Shown here piece after piece: positions 8,879 to 18,347 of a stretch of 64,000 nt of DNA. The stretch lies in NCBI GenBank assembly GCA_022447185.1, contig JAKVAY010000039.1, forward strand, positions 1 through 64,000, given 5' to 3'. The translations under genes were made by a program, and so were the position numbers. Below the pieces are notes generated by a model. That model had not been told where the DNA came from. It was given only the letters and a program-made list of their open reading frames with translations, and did no database searches. The first letter of the stretch is position 1. Each line of letters begins with the position of its first letter. This stretch comes from Fuerstiella sp. GTDB lineage: Bacteria > Planctomycetota > Planctomycetia > Planctomycetales > Planctomycetaceae.

Positions 8879-9673
8879 TTGGCTTCAGCCTTGGACTGTT
8901 ACTTGGTGCTGTGTGTGCCAACAGGAAATCAGTTATCAATGTGTTTATCGAATGTACTCGATCTGGGGGTCCATTGAATGGTCAGCCAAGTGATCGATTT
9001 TGAGCGGCAACAGACCTTTCAATAATTCCCTGATGCATTCGCGAAAACATTGAAATTCGTGCTGACTCCGGAGCTTACCATACCAGTCCAGGCGCAATTC
9101 CGGACCGAAATCCCAATAACCCATCTACACAGGCGGAATGCGGGGCAGAATGTTGGTGTTGTTAACCCAGCGTGTATGGTTCAGTTCGTCCAAGTTGAAC
9201 AAACGCCGATCGTCAACGCGAGGACTTACATACGCGAAAAGAGCATCGGGGCGTGAATCGATCTCCAAAAGAATGTATCGGCCTGATCAGATTGCCGTGA
9301 TTCCAGCCGTACAGAGAATGGCCGGCAGACCATGCAGTTCGCGGGTTGTCCCACAGTGCATGTTTCCGGCGAGGCCAGTTCATCGAACAGAAGCAACCGT
9401 CGGATGAATGACATGTTTTCGATCAGATCCGTGGATCTTAGATTGGAGTTTTACCATATCGGATGGAGTGACCTGCGTAGCACGATCAGTCAGTGCAAAG
9501 ACTTTCCAGGTATGCAGAACATGAAAATATACCGGCAAACAGTGACAGCAGCAGAGTCAAACAGTCCACACGAAGAGAGTCTCTCGCCCTTGTCTGGTTA
9601 GTATTCAGGATATCGTGATGCAGTTTGGTCTGTCTCACTCCGTAAGAGACCTGTCACTGCCAATTCTCAGCCG
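8879..9673. other. Gene-poor gap containing decayed coding sequence
   Basis: About 800 bases between the GalU-like gene and argD. No intact gene is supported. The middle part, about 9120-9420, gives protein-like translation on the minus strand split over two frames, listed separately. The end near 8879 should contain the promoter of the GalU-like gene. Confidence 0.45.
9120..9420 (-). pseudogene. Frameshifted remnant of an unidentified gene (3' end)
   Basis: On the minus strand one frame, open from 9286 to a stop at 9125-9127, encodes a hydrophilic, protein-like stretch ending in LNHTRWVNNTNILPRIPPV. The sequence just upstream continues in another frame with HALWDNPRTAWSAGH and SLYGWNHGNLIRP. 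Aromatic-rich, well-ordered composition in two adjoining frames suggests one former coding sequence broken by a frameshift, with only the C-terminal end left. No start codon or ribosome-binding site serves either piece. I do not recognise the family. It may also be chance composition. Confidence 0.3.
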
Positions 9674-10888
9674 TTACTCCCCTCGCTGTTCGGCCATCTG
9701 CTGAAGAACATCGGTGACCGTATCAATTCCCTGATCGAGTTCTTCACGGCTGATGTTCAGTGCCGGCAGTAAACGCACGACAGTCTCCTGTGTTGAATTG
9801 ATCAGGACACCCCGTTCCATACACAAACTGACAGCCGGGCCTGATGGAATGCTCAGATCGATCCCGATCATCATTCCACAGATGCGAATTTCACGAATGA
9901 TGGGCAACTGTGCCTGCAAATTTGTTAACCGCTGTCGGGCATGAGAGGCGTTATCTGTGACATGCTGAAGAAGGTTATCCTGTTCAATCGTTGCGCCTGT
10001 TGCCAGGCCGGCAGCCATAGCGAGCGAGTTTCCGCCGAATGTGCTGGCATGCATGCCAGGTCGCAGATCGGCGGCAATACTCTCTTGGGCAATCAGTGCT
10101 CCACAGGCTACACCTCCGGCAATTCCCTTGGCCATTGTGAGGACGTCAGGAGTGACACCGGTCTGCTGATATCCAAACCACGTGCCGGTCCGTCCCATTC
10201 CCGTCTGGACCTCATCAAATATGAGCAGCAGATCGTTTTCGTCACAGATCGTTCGGAGACCCTGCAGGAACGCGGGATCCGGAACACGAACGCCTCCTTC
10301 GCCCTGAACGGGTTCAATCATGATGGCGCAGGTTTCTGCATCGACGAGTGCTCGCACTGAATCGAGGTCATTCAGGGCTGCGTAACGAAATCCGGCCATC
10401 AGCGGACCGAGCCCTTCATGGTGTTTGGGCTGAGCGGTCGCTGTGAGTGCACCCAGCGTTCGGCCATGGAATCCTCGCTCGAAGGTGATCATCCTGTATC
10501 GGCCTTTGGCCGCTCCGTGTAGCCGAGCAAGTTTGATGGCCGCTTCACTGGCTTCCGCTCCGCTGTTGCAGAAGAACGCTTTTCCAAAGCTGCGAGAACA
10601 CAGAAATTCAGCGAATCGACCCTGTTGTTCGATGTACCACGTGTTGGGAACGTGAATCAGCCGTGCGACCTGCTCCTTGATGGCCTCCACGACAGCTGGT
10701 GGAGAGTATCCAAGGATGTTGCATCCCCAGCCAGGAAACAGATCCAGAAAACGCCGACCTTCTGCATCAGTTACCCAGGAGCCGGTTCCTTCCACCAGAG
10801 AAACCGGATATCGGGTGTAATTGGGGATGACAAACTGATCGAACAGCTCGATCGTGTCTTTGCTGCTGAGAGACGTTACGGTTTCCAT
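9674..10888 (-). CDS. argD: Acetylornithine aminotransferase
   Basis: A 404-residue class-III PLP aminotransferase. The frame opens at a GTG at 10969 that overlaps the argB stop codon, but the ATG at 10888 has GGAAAG about 8 nt upstream and fits the family length. Landmarks: [69 protein letters not shown], and TMAKGIAGG with the PLP-binding lysine, then [13 protein letters not shown]. It converts N-acetylglutamate semialdehyde to N-acetylornithine in arginine biosynthesis. It follows argB in the same direction with a leader of about 80 bases, so the two form an arg operon. Confidence 0.93.
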   Translation of the reverse strand: METVTSLSSKDTIELFDQFVIPNYTRYPVSLVEGTGSWVTDAEGRRFLDLFPGWGCNILGYSPPAVVEAIKEQVARLIHVPNTWYIEQQGRFAEFLCSRSFGKAFFCNSGAEASEAAIKLARLHGAAKGRYRMITFERGFHGRTLGALTATAQPKHHEGLGPLMAGFRYAALNDLDSVRALVDAETCAIMIEPVQGEGGVRVPDPAFLQGLRTICDENDLLLIFDEVQTGMGRTGTWFGYQQTGVTPDVLTMAKGIAGGVACGALIAQESIAADLRPGMHASTFGGNSLAMAAGLATGATIEQDNLLQHVTDNASHARQRLTNLQAQLPIIREIRICGMMIGIDLSIPSGPAVSLCMERGVLINSTQETVVRLLPALNISREELDQGIDTVTDVLQQMAEQRGE

Positions 10889-10968
10889 TGTGCATCTTTC
10901 CGTTTCTGTATTTCGTACATTGCCTCGGAAGTGTGATTCCTGGAATACTCGAACCGGTTCGATGGACA

Positions 10969-11865
10969 CTAACCAACGATCTCAGTTCCCACTCCTGTGT
11001 CCGAATAGATTTCCAGCAGGACAGAATGGGGCATGCCGGCATCCACGATGTGGACTTTGCTGACCCCGGACGTCAGCGCATCCAGCGCTGCCTGGACCTT
11101 CGGAACCATTCCTCCGGCTATTGTACCGTTCGAAATCAGATCGCGTACCTCAGTCGCACTGACGTGAGAAAGTCGAGTGTCCGGATCATCAATATTGGTC
11201 AGGATTCCTGGAATATCACTCAGGAAAACAAGCTTCTCAGCGTCGAGTGTCTGGGCCACAGCTGCCGCTGCTGTATCGGCGTTGACGTTAAGTCGATGAC
11301 CCTGCTCGTCCAGTGCGATACTTGGAATCACCGGAATTGTGCCCGTCGAACAGATCCGATACAGCAGGTCCCGGTCGACGTGACTGATCTGACCAACATG
11401 GCCAAGATCAGACTCGTTGCCATCGGCGCTCGTAACCTTCAGCTGTTGGGCAATGAGTGCGTTTTCAGTTCCGAAGTGGAGCCCCGTTGACCGGGCGTCG
11501 CGACTGCGGATCCTTTCAACGATTGTCGGACAAATTTCATGAACAAGCACTCGCGTTGCGATTTCGAGGGTTGCTTTATCAGTATATCGGCGTCCTTCGA
11601 CAAATCGTGGTTGAATCCCGGCATCTGCCATCGCGCTGCTGATAGCGTTGCCTCCACCGTGTACCAGAATAGGACGCATACCCACAGTCGCCATAAATAC
11701 GACATCAGTTAACAGGCTGTCGACGGCGTCGCTGTCATTGAGTGTACTGCCGCCGAGTTTGATGACGATATATCGATCTCGAAACCTCTGGATCCAGCCC
11801 AGTGCTTCGATAAGCGTCGTTGCCTTTCGAATAGCTTCCTGCATGAGCGGTTCAAGCGTGTCCAA
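10969..11865 (-). CDS. argB: Acetylglutamate kinase
   Basis: A 298-residue amino-acid kinase. The motifs are [73 protein letters not shown] and [14 protein letters not shown]. It phosphorylates N-acetylglutamate, the second step of arginine synthesis. The arginine-binding N-terminal helix of feedback-sensitive enzymes is suggested by the leading [20 protein letters not shown]. The stop codon overlaps the GTG that opens the argD frame. A 12-bp perfect inverted repeat lies 19 bases upstream of the start and may be a control site. Confidence 0.95.
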   Translation of the reverse strand: MDTLEPLMQEAIRKATTLIEALGWIQRFRDRYIVIKLGGSTLNDSDAVDSLLTDVVFMATVGMRPILVHGGGNAISSAMADAGIQPRFVEGRRYTDKATLEIATRVLVHEICPTIVERIRSRDARSTGLHFGTENALIAQQLKVTSADGNESDLGHVGQISHVDRDLLYRICSTGTIPVIPSIALDEQGHRLNVNADTAAAAVAQTLDAEKLVFLSDIPGILTNIDDPDTRLSHVSATEVRDLISNGTIAGGMVPKVQAALDALTSGVSKVHIVDAGMPHSVLLEIYSDTGVGTEIVG

Positions 11866-11883
11866 TGGAGTTGAAACGATAGT

Positions 11884-11930
11884 TTTTGATTCAGGTCAGG
11901 ATTCTATGGTGCGAAATCCCTGAATCAAAA
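11884..11930. promoter_or_regulatory. Perfect 12-bp inverted repeat upstream of argB
   Basis: TTTTGATTCAGG at 11884-11895 is the exact reverse complement of 11919-11930, with a 23-nt spacer. The half-site centres are 35 bp apart, between three and four helical turns. It lies between argB (minus, start 11865) and the divergent DUF1559 operon, close to argB. It could be an operator for an arginine-responsive repressor, or an RNA hairpin in the argB leader. It does not match the E. coli ARG box well. Confidence 0.5.
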
Positions 11931-12137
11931 CGAGAAGCCCATTGCAAACGGAATCGCGAAAGGTAGTCTGCGCGGTGAACATGTCAGATGTGGCCGATGC
12001 AGGCACATGATCCCCGCAGATACCTCACCCGGTACGGCGAGCTGGTCCGGTCAGATGTGGTAAACCCGAGGTCCGCGCATAGTGGGCATGAAGTCGGCCC
12101 TGCTTTCTTCTGCAAATCAGTTCTGGTATTGGACGGT

Positions 12138-12152
12138 CCCCCCCCCCAAAAA
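12138..12152 (+). promoter_or_regulatory. C10-A5 homopolymer tract directly before a start codon
   Basis: Ten consecutive C residues (12138-12147) and five A residues run straight into the ATG at 12153. No purine-rich ribosome-binding site lies between the tract and the start. The upstream frame is open through the tract from 11988, so a slippage event could also join or separate an N-terminal extension. Confidence 0.4.
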
Positions 12153-13058
12153 ATGGAATATCGAGTGACTCGAATACAGATCCGTCGCAGAGCGTTTACG
12201 CTGGTCGAAGTACTCGTTGTTGTTGCCGTCATTGCCATACTGATGAGTCTGCTTCTGCCGGCTGTTCAACAGGCCCGAGATGTTGCTCGTCGAACTCAGT
12301 GCCGCAGTCGACTGAAACAAATCACGCTGGCACTTCACAACTATGCTGAATTGTATCGAGGAAATCTGATTCCCTATGTTGTGGAAGACCGGACACGGCT
12401 GACTTTCCTGAATTCCTTTTCCGGGAACAAAGGAACGGCTCAGTTTTGGTTCGGCGTCCTTGACTACGACGAGTCAGATCCGATTCAGCGGCTTGACTTT
12501 TCAGCGGGCCCGCTGGCTCCGTATATGGAAACCAACTGGCAGGCTTTTCAGTGTCCGAATTTCGGTCCTGGCCAAATGGATAATGTGGCGTATGGGCGCC
12601 CTGTATCCGGCTTCGGCTACAACGGTTACTTCCTGTCCCGGGCCAGTGGCATTGATTACCTGCCGCCCACTTACGCCGCTGTCCCCAGTTCAGAACCGCT
12701 CACTCGAAAGTTCCGGGACCTGATGTCGACAACTCAGACAATCGCATTCGCCGACGCGGCGCAGGTGAAGGCTGTCACACTGACTCCACCCACCTTCAGT
12801 TTCGAAGAAACCTGGCTTCTGGAACCTCCGTCCAACAATTTTCCGAATGTCCATTTTCGACACAGTGATAGTGCAAACGCTGCTTTTATGGATGGAAGCG
12901 TCAGATCCTTTGGATTTATGTCGACGATTGACGTGCCTGGGCCGAATTTTATCAATCCGGACCAAGCTGCTCGCATGGCCAAAGAGCGACTTGGATATGT
13001 GAGTGAGGGAACACTGGATGATCCGGACCACCGGGACGATCTTTACGATCGTCGATAG
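12153..13058 (+). CDS. DUF1559 prepilin-like protein
   Basis: A 301-residue planctomycete DUF1559 protein. The N-terminus has a type IV pilin-like signal: [21 protein letters not shown], with the F-T-L-V-E cleavage context and a hydrophobic helix. DUF1559 landmarks follow: [20 protein letters not shown] and a C-terminal H-x9-DG motif ([12 protein letters not shown]). The frame is open upstream to 11988, but the ATG at 12153 puts the pilin signal about 14 residues from the N-terminus, as is usual. These proteins are assumed to be processed by prepilin peptidase and placed in the cell envelope; their role is unknown. Here it is the first gene of a cluster with ExbB/ExbD-like genes and a secreted metallohydrolase. 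Confidence 0.9.
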   Translation: MEYRVTRIQIRRRAFTLVEVLVVVAVIAILMSLLLPAVQQARDVARRTQCRSRLKQITLALHNYAELYRGNLIPYVVEDRTRLTFLNSFSGNKGTAQFWFGVLDYDESDPIQRLDFSAGPLAPYMETNWQAFQCPNFGPGQMDNVAYGRPVSGFGYNGYFLSRASGIDYLPPTYAAVPSSEPLTRKFRDLMSTTQTIAFADAAQVKAVTLTPPTFSFEETWLLEPPSNNFPNVHFRHSDSANAAFMDGSVRSFGFMSTIDVPGPNFINPDQAARMAKERLGYVSEGTLDDPDHRDDLYDRR

Positions 13059-13155
13059 TTGATGCGTGGTATTCCGTCGCACTGGACGAAGTTGCCTCGT
13101 TCCCATTACTGTTCAGCCTTGCCACCGTGACAGCGTTTTTTATCAGAGCAGGCTG

Positions 13156-13860
13156 ATGAACATTGATTTCATGAAGCTGGGACCGTTGATGGAATCCCTC
13201 TCCGGGCTCATGGCACTCATAATTCTGTTTGCTGCCACGTTCCATCTGGGTGCGTATGTTGTTCTGTGGATCTGGTATCGTCGCGATCTTGGAGGCATTG
13301 TCGGGTGTTTAGACGATTTTACTCGAGGTCTGCAGCACCGCAGTGTACTGGGTCGGGCGTCAACACTGATCAATCAAATCGATGCGTTTGTGGCCGATGT
13401 CAATGATGTCATCAGCGACCCTTCACGGGATGTCGATCGTCAGGCTTGCCTGCAGAGAATGCATATCCTTGATGAACGGCGCAGTTACTTGGACTCGCTG
13501 TCATTTGAGACCGCCGGGAATGTGGTCCGAACAATGATCGAGGCTTATCCGCTGGCTGGAGTTCTTGGCACGATTCTGTCCATTGGATCTGCACTGCAGA
13601 GTTCGGGAGCAACAGCAGATGTTACAGGAACGATGTCGGGCATCGTGTCGCGTTTTGGGGATGCAATCTGGTCCACGTTTTGTGGACTGTTTGCCGCCAT
13701 TGTGCTGATGTTTGTTAACAGTGTGCTGGAAACACGTTTCGAACGATTGATTCAAAGCCGGATTCATGTACGCGACATGGTTGCCGGAGCGAAGCGGGAA
13801 CTTGCGATGGTGGCCAGTCGTTCAGAGAACATTCGCAGCACCGAGAAGGAATCCGTGTGA
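13156..13860 (+). CDS. ExbB/TolQ/MotA-family proton-channel-like protein
   Basis: A 234-residue protein. The ATG at 13156 follows AGCAGG; the longer frame from 13066 lacks a good site. There is one N-terminal membrane helix (LSGLMALIILFAATFHLGAYVVLWI), a cytoplasmic region and two C-terminal helices carrying the family pattern. YPLAGVLGTILSIGSAL corresponds to the conserved PLLGLLGT segment, and FGDAIWSTFCGLFAAIVLM to the ALxTTxxGL segment of ExbB/TolQ, with the channel-lining Thr or Ser. Family members form pentameric proton channels that power envelope processes. The next gene overlaps its stop codon and has the matching ExbD-like features, which supports the assignment. Confidence 0.8.
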   Translation: MNIDFMKLGPLMESLSGLMALIILFAATFHLGAYVVLWIWYRRDLGGIVGCLDDFTRGLQHRSVLGRASTLINQIDAFVADVNDVISDPSRDVDRQACLQRMHILDERRSYLDSLSFETAGNVVRTMIEAYPLAGVLGTILSIGSALQSSGATADVTGTMSGIVSRFGDAIWSTFCGLFAAIVLMFVNSVLETRFERLIQSRIHVRDMVAGAKRELAMVASRSENIRSTEKESV

Positions 13861-14681
13861 TGCGAATTCGCAGGCGACTTACGTTTCAGCTGACACCGCT
13901 GCTTGACCTGTTGCTGATCGTGATTTTCGCGCAATACATGGAGGTTCAGCAGGCAGCACAGTCCGGGCAATCCCGGATTCGCAATCAAATGACACAAATG
14001 GAGAAGGAGTTTCGGGAACGACGACAGGAACTTGAATCGGCGCACGTGTTGACAATGAAGGCCCTTGAAGCGGGTCGCAAGCGTCATTCAGTGTTGTTCC
14101 GGAGCATGATTGAGCAGCATCAACAGGTTGGACGCACGCTGGCCGACACGTTTGATTTGCCGACTCGAATGATGGATGAAGTTCTGAGATTAGACATTGC
14201 CGGCCAACCCGAAGACGCTGGACGTATGAATCAGGCCGTTAATCATCTGAGGAAAATTCTGAACTCGCGAAGCTCAGAATTATTCCGATTCGTGGTCCGC
14301 TATGATGAAATGCGAAAGCACGTTTCGGTGTGGGAACTGCATCTGCTGGACAATGGACAGGGGCTGTTCACGGACGGGAAGCTGTCGCAGCGGATTTCAT
14401 TCGAATCACCGACAGACTTTGCGACACAGTGTTTTGAAGCCAGCAAGGCGTTTGAGGAACCACGTCCTTTAACATTGATTCTTATGACTTACGCCGACAC
14501 GCAGGCGGGATTTCGCCGTAGTGCCACAAACGGTCTCCCAATCGCAGTTCAGAAACTTCGTGATGGTGCCGGCGGCACACGATGGTACGATTATTCTCTG
14601 ATGGGTTTCCGTCCCGGTGGCCCGCTCATTTACCTAAAGGACACTGGCGACACAGCATCAGAGTCGAGTCACGAGCCGTGA
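13860..14681 (+). CDS. ExbD/TolR-like protein with extended coiled coil
   Basis: A 273-residue protein whose ATG overlaps the upstream stop codon as TGATG. The N-terminus RRRLTFQLTPLLDLLLIVIF is a single membrane helix with the ExbD/TolR signature T-P-x-x-D; the aspartate is residue 16 and would carry protons. Residues about 35-95 form a charged coiled coil (QMEKEFRERRQELESAHV). This is unlike normal ExbD of about 140 residues. The remaining periplasmic part, about 110-260, is not recognisable as the standard TolR fold. It probably partners the ExbB-like protein as the rotor or stator plug. The GTG start of the next gene overlaps its stop as GTGA, showing tight translational coupling. Confidence 0.72.
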   Translation: MRIRRRLTFQLTPLLDLLLIVIFAQYMEVQQAAQSGQSRIRNQMTQMEKEFRERRQELESAHVLTMKALEAGRKRHSVLFRSMIEQHQQVGRTLADTFDLPTRMMDEVLRLDIAGQPEDAGRMNQAVNHLRKILNSRSSELFRFVVRYDEMRKHVSVWELHLLDNGQGLFTDGKLSQRISFESPTDFATQCFEASKAFEEPRPLTLILMTYADTQAGFRRSATNGLPIAVQKLRDGAGGTRWYDYSLMGFRPGGPLIYLKDTGDTASESSHEP

Positions 14682-17176
14682 GCACTAGTCAAACGAAACA
14701 AACAGGTCTCCGGATCCTGGTGTTGTGTGTTGCTGCCCTTTGCGCTGATGCTGCCGCAGACCAGCCGCTTGCAGCAAATGCACAACGTCTGATGTTGGGC
14801 ATGCAGAGTCTGGGAATGCCGCTTCCGGAGAAGACGATTGCAGCGTTGCAGACGGCAATTGTTGCTGAGGATGAGGCGGGTATCCATGAGTTATTGAAGC
14901 CGCTGACGCTGTTTAAAGTCACGATCAATCCAGAGCTTCGCGTTCGGACAGAACGTGGCCCTGCAGATCCGAAACTCCAGCAGTTCGGATTCATGCCATT
15001 TCTTGTAAGGGTCACGAATGATGCCACAGTTACGCGGGAACTTCGAATTTCAAGTCCTCAGGCAGGTCCGGTCTATGCAGGGACTTCGGTTGGATCTCTC
15101 AAACGACAGGTTCAGGAAGAGCTGCAGCAGAATGAGAATGTCGAAAGTCAGCGGCGGTTTCTGAGTGTTGAAATGATGAATCGTTCGCCGATGTTATCCC
15201 GTTTGAGTGGCCATCGATCGGAATATCAGATCGCGTTGATTTCATGCAGTGAGGTGGGGACACACGAGGCCACTGTCATGTTTGATATCGGTCAAGGGAC
15301 GCAGGATCTTGGGTTTCGAAGTGAGATTCCGGTTCTGTTCAATACGGCTCGCGCTGTCTCGACGGTGATGCGAATCCGGGATTTTGATGGTCGTCCTACA
15401 ACAGCGCGACTGGAGTTTCGTGATTCGATGGGCCGAATCTATCCACCACAGGCAAAACGACTCGCTCCTGATTTCTTTTTTCAGCCTCAAATCTATCGAG
15501 CCGATGGCGAGATCGTTTTATTGCCTCCGGGTGATCTGATCATGACGTCCAGTCGAGGTCCTGAGTATCGACGAAATCAGCAACGTATCACAATTCCGGC
15601 CACTGATGAGTATGAGATAGCGGTGCAGCTTGAACGTTGGGTCAATCCCGCAGACTACGGGTTCTTCAGCGGGGATCACCATATTCACGGTGCTGGATGT
15701 TCTCATTATACGAACCCAACCGAAGGAGTGACGCCGCTGGATATGTTTGCGCAGGTCAAGGGTGAAGGGCTCAACGTTGGATGTGTACTTACCTGGGGCC
15801 CGTGTTTTGATTTTCAGCGTAAGTATTTTTCGCCTCTTGCCGCTGACATCAGTGAAGATCTTACGCTGCTGAAATACGACCTGGAGATCAGTGGATTCGG
15901 ATCCGCAGCCCTGGGTCACGTTTGCCTGCTGAATCTCAGCAATCAGAGCTACCCCGGATCCGAAGGTACCAGCAGCCAGGGCTGGCCAACATGGACGGTT
16001 CCGGTACTTCGGTGGACAAAGGAACAGGGCGGTGTTACGGGGTATCCACATTCATCCCTGCGTGTTGTCCCTGAGTCCGCAGCAGATTGGCTCGTTGCGA
16101 TGCTGGACCGTGATCAGGACGGGACATTGGAGTTCAAGGAATGTCGCGGACAGCTGTTACCGGATAGTTTCCCTGCGATCGATGCAGATGATTCGGGTGT
16201 CCTGACACATCGCGAACTCGTTCGCAGTGCGACGCAGGCTGCTGGAGAACTTCCAAACACTGTCATTCCATCGATGGATGGTGGAGGCGCGATGGAAATT
16301 TTTGTCAGCACTGCTGAAGGTGTTTGTGACTTTATCAGTGCGATGGATACGCCTCGAATCGGAGAATTGAATCCCTGGTATCACCTTCTCAATTGTGGAT
16401 TTGAGTTAAAACTCAGCGGCGAAACCGATTTTCCCTGTATGAGCAGTCGACGAGTCGGGCAGGGGCGTGTCTACGTACAGCTGGGTGAATCCCGAACGAT
16501 CAGCTTTCCCGACTGGTGCCGGGGAATCGCAGATGGCAGGTCCTACGTTTCTGACGGCTTTGCACACGCTCTTTGCTTCGAGGTAAACGACACAGCTCCG
16601 GGGCTTGAACCGGTTAATCTGCAAAAATCCGGGAACGTTTTGGTCTCTGCAACAGTGGTCTTTAGCGCCGAGGTGCCGCGAGCGGTTGCTCATGGTACTC
16701 ATTCGTTCGATACATCCCGCAACGTTGTGGGTGATACAAGGGTCCTGCATGCCGAGCGAAATACCGACTGGGTGAATGGTGGCGATCGGACTGTGGAAAT
16801 CGTGGTCAATGGAACGGCCGTGGCTCATGCAACTGTACCAGCAGATGGTGAGCCCCATGAGTTGCAGTTTTCTGTTCCGGTCCATGTCAGCAGCTGGATC
16901 GCGCTGCGTCAATTTCCCCAGTTGCACACGAATCCCGTGACCGTTGTTGTCAAAGAGGAACCTGTTCGAGCATCACGTGCCAGCGCAGTGTGGTGTGCCA
17001 GGGCAACGCAGTTGCTCTGGCACAATCGACAGCGATTCATTGCGTCTGCCGAACGTCCGGTTGCAAAAAAATATTACGAACGTGCAGTGACTCGATTTCT
17101 GACGCGGGCGGTGGAATGTCCCGATGACGGACTGCAGATGCCAGTCATTGAACTGGATCCGGTTCTGACGGAATAG
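14678..17176 (+). CDS. Secreted CehA/McbA-like PHP metallohydrolase with EF-hands
   Basis: An 832-residue protein starting at a GTG that overlaps the preceding stop codon. A signal peptide is visible (GLRILVLCVAALCADAAADQ). After a beta-rich N-terminal half comes the PHP-type metal site SGDHHIHGAGC (D333 to H337), then GEGLNVGCVLTWGP, a histidine in YPHSSL and SGETDFPC. This matches CehA/McbA-like metallohydrolases, phosphoesterase relatives with few known substrates. Two EF-hand loops interrupt the domain: DRDQDGTLEFKE at 477-488 and DADDSGVLTHRE at 502-513. The homologue at 55912-59229 has the same core without them. Overlap with the ExbB/ExbD-like genes implies a joint envelope function. 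Confidence 0.82.
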   Translation: MSTSQTKQTGLRILVLCVAALCADAAADQPLAANAQRLMLGMQSLGMPLPEKTIAALQTAIVAEDEAGIHELLKPLTLFKVTINPELRVRTERGPADPKLQQFGFMPFLVRVTNDATVTRELRISSPQAGPVYAGTSVGSLKRQVQEELQQNENVESQRRFLSVEMMNRSPMLSRLSGHRSEYQIALISCSEVGTHEATVMFDIGQGTQDLGFRSEIPVLFNTARAVSTVMRIRDFDGRPTTARLEFRDSMGRIYPPQAKRLAPDFFFQPQIYRADGEIVLLPPGDLIMTSSRGPEYRRNQQRITIPATDEYEIAVQLERWVNPADYGFFSGDHHIHGAGCSHYTNPTEGVTPLDMFAQVKGEGLNVGCVLTWGPCFDFQRKYFSPLAADISEDLTLLKYDLEISGFGSAALGHVCLLNLSNQSYPGSEGTSSQGWPTWTVPVLRWTKEQGGVTGYPHSSLRVVPESAADWLVAMLDRDQDGTLEFKECRGQLLPDSFPAIDADDSGVLTHRELVRSATQAAGELPNTVIPSMDGGGAMEIFVSTAEGVCDFISAMDTPRIGELNPWYHLLNCGFELKLSGETDFPCMSSRRVGQGRVYVQLGESRTISFPDWCRGIADGRSYVSDGFAHALCFEVNDTAPGLEPVNLQKSGNVLVSATVVFSAEVPRAVAHGTHSFDTSRNVVGDTRVLHAERNTDWVNGGDRTVEIVVNGTAVAHATVPADGEPHELQFSVPVHVSSWIALRQFPQLHTNPVTVVVKEEPVRASRASAVWCARATQLLWHNRQRFIASAERPVAKKYYERAVTRFLTRAVECPDDGLQMPVIELDPVLTE

Positions 17177-17330
17177 CTGGTCATGTGTGGAAATGAATCA
17201 GTGACAACAGGCAATACGCGTGCTTGTCGGTCGGTTTGTGCACGACACCCTTTGGCGTGACGTGGTTGACGCTCCCTGGGGAATGAAATGAGAGTTTGAC
17301 AGTCTCGATGAGGAATCTGCTATCTACGAC

Positions 17331-18263
17331 GTGATTGGTGATATCCACGGTTACGCAGACGAACTGGTACAACTGCTGGAAATGCTTGGCTACACGGAAA
17401 CTGGTGGATGTTTCCGTAATCCGACACATCGGGTTGTGTTTTGCGGTGACTTCATTGATCGCGGTCCACAGATTCGCGACACGGTGAACATCGTTCGCAA
17501 CATGGTCAGATATGAGTCGGCCTATGCGGCAATGGGCAACCACGAGTTTAACGCGATTGCCTACCACACCCGTCATCCGGAACAGCCGGATAACTGGTGC
17601 CGGCCACACAGCGTTCGGAACACAATACAGCATCAGGCAACATTGGACCAGTTGAATGAGCAGGAGCTGAGTGAAACACTGGACTGGTTCCGTGAATTGC
17701 CGATCGCCGTTGATTTGGGTGTAGTTCGGGTTGTTCATGCCTGTTGGGATGTGAGTCAGATTTCATTGCTGGAGAAGGCTCTGTCCGAAAAAGATCGCTT
17801 CAACGCTTCGTTTGTGGCAGAGGCTGCCGACCCGAATCACCCGGTTGGTGAGGCGATTGAGCGAGTTCTCAAAGGGCCTGAGGTGTTGCTTCCGGACGGT
17901 ATGACGGTTACCGACAGAGAAGGTCAGACGCGTCGTCGCGTTCGCGTCCGCTGGTTTGACTCTCCGGACGAACATAGTCTTGGAAGTTACGTATTTCCGG
18001 ACGTGCCCGGGCTTCGAAACTTGCCAGTCCCGACGAAAGCCGGTTCAAATCCTTATCCGTCCGACGCACCACCTCTGTTCATCGGTCACTATTGGCTGAA
18101 CGACGGTCAGGAGTTGATGCTGCGGCCCAACCTGGCCTGCCTCGATCTGAGTGTCGCGAAGCAGGGGATGTTGTGTGCGTACCGATTTAACGGTGAATCC
18201 GTGCTCAACAGGAATTCATTCTTCAAAGTTCCGGCACGTGACAATGCCTTTTATGAGTCATAA
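17331..18263 (+). CDS. ApaH/PrpE-like metallophosphoesterase
   Basis: A 310-residue protein with a complete PPP-type dimetal site: GDIHG at the N-terminus, GDFIDRG, GNHEF, VVHACWD and FIGHYW near the C-terminus. Relatives hydrolyse diadenosine polyphosphates or phosphoproteins in the cytosol. The first in-frame conventional start is the GTG at 17331, which begins only two residues before GDIHG. The upstream frame has no ATG, GTG or TTG before a stop at 17289. A GAGGAA sequence at 17310-17315 is well placed for an ATC codon at 17322, which would give the usual family N-terminus (M)YDVIGDIHG. It stands between the CehA-like gene and the UvrA homologue on the same strand. Confidence 0.85.
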   Translation: MIGDIHGYADELVQLLEMLGYTETGGCFRNPTHRVVFCGDFIDRGPQIRDTVNIVRNMVRYESAYAAMGNHEFNAIAYHTRHPEQPDNWCRPHSVRNTIQHQATLDQLNEQELSETLDWFRELPIAVDLGVVRVVHACWDVSQISLLEKALSEKDRFNASFVAEAADPNHPVGEAIERVLKGPEVLLPDGMTVTDREGQTRRRVRVRWFDSPDEHSLGSYVFPDVPGLRNLPVPTKAGSNPYPSDAPPLFIGHYWLNDGQELMLRPNLACLDLSVAKQGMLCAYRFNGESVLNRNSFFKVPARDNAFYES

Positions 18264-18347
18264 CGAAATCACAGGCCATGGCTGTGGATTGTTTCAGCTA
18301 CAGTATACGTTCATCAGTGTTGAACGAAGAATCGCAGTGATCAGATA

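Noticed and set aside
9941..10360. A 139-codon plus-strand frame
   Set aside because: It is antisense to conserved argD sequence.
18046..18058. GGTTCAAATCC, resembling a tRNA T-loop
   Set aside because: It lies within the phosphoesterase coding sequence and no acceptor, D or anticodon stems surround it.
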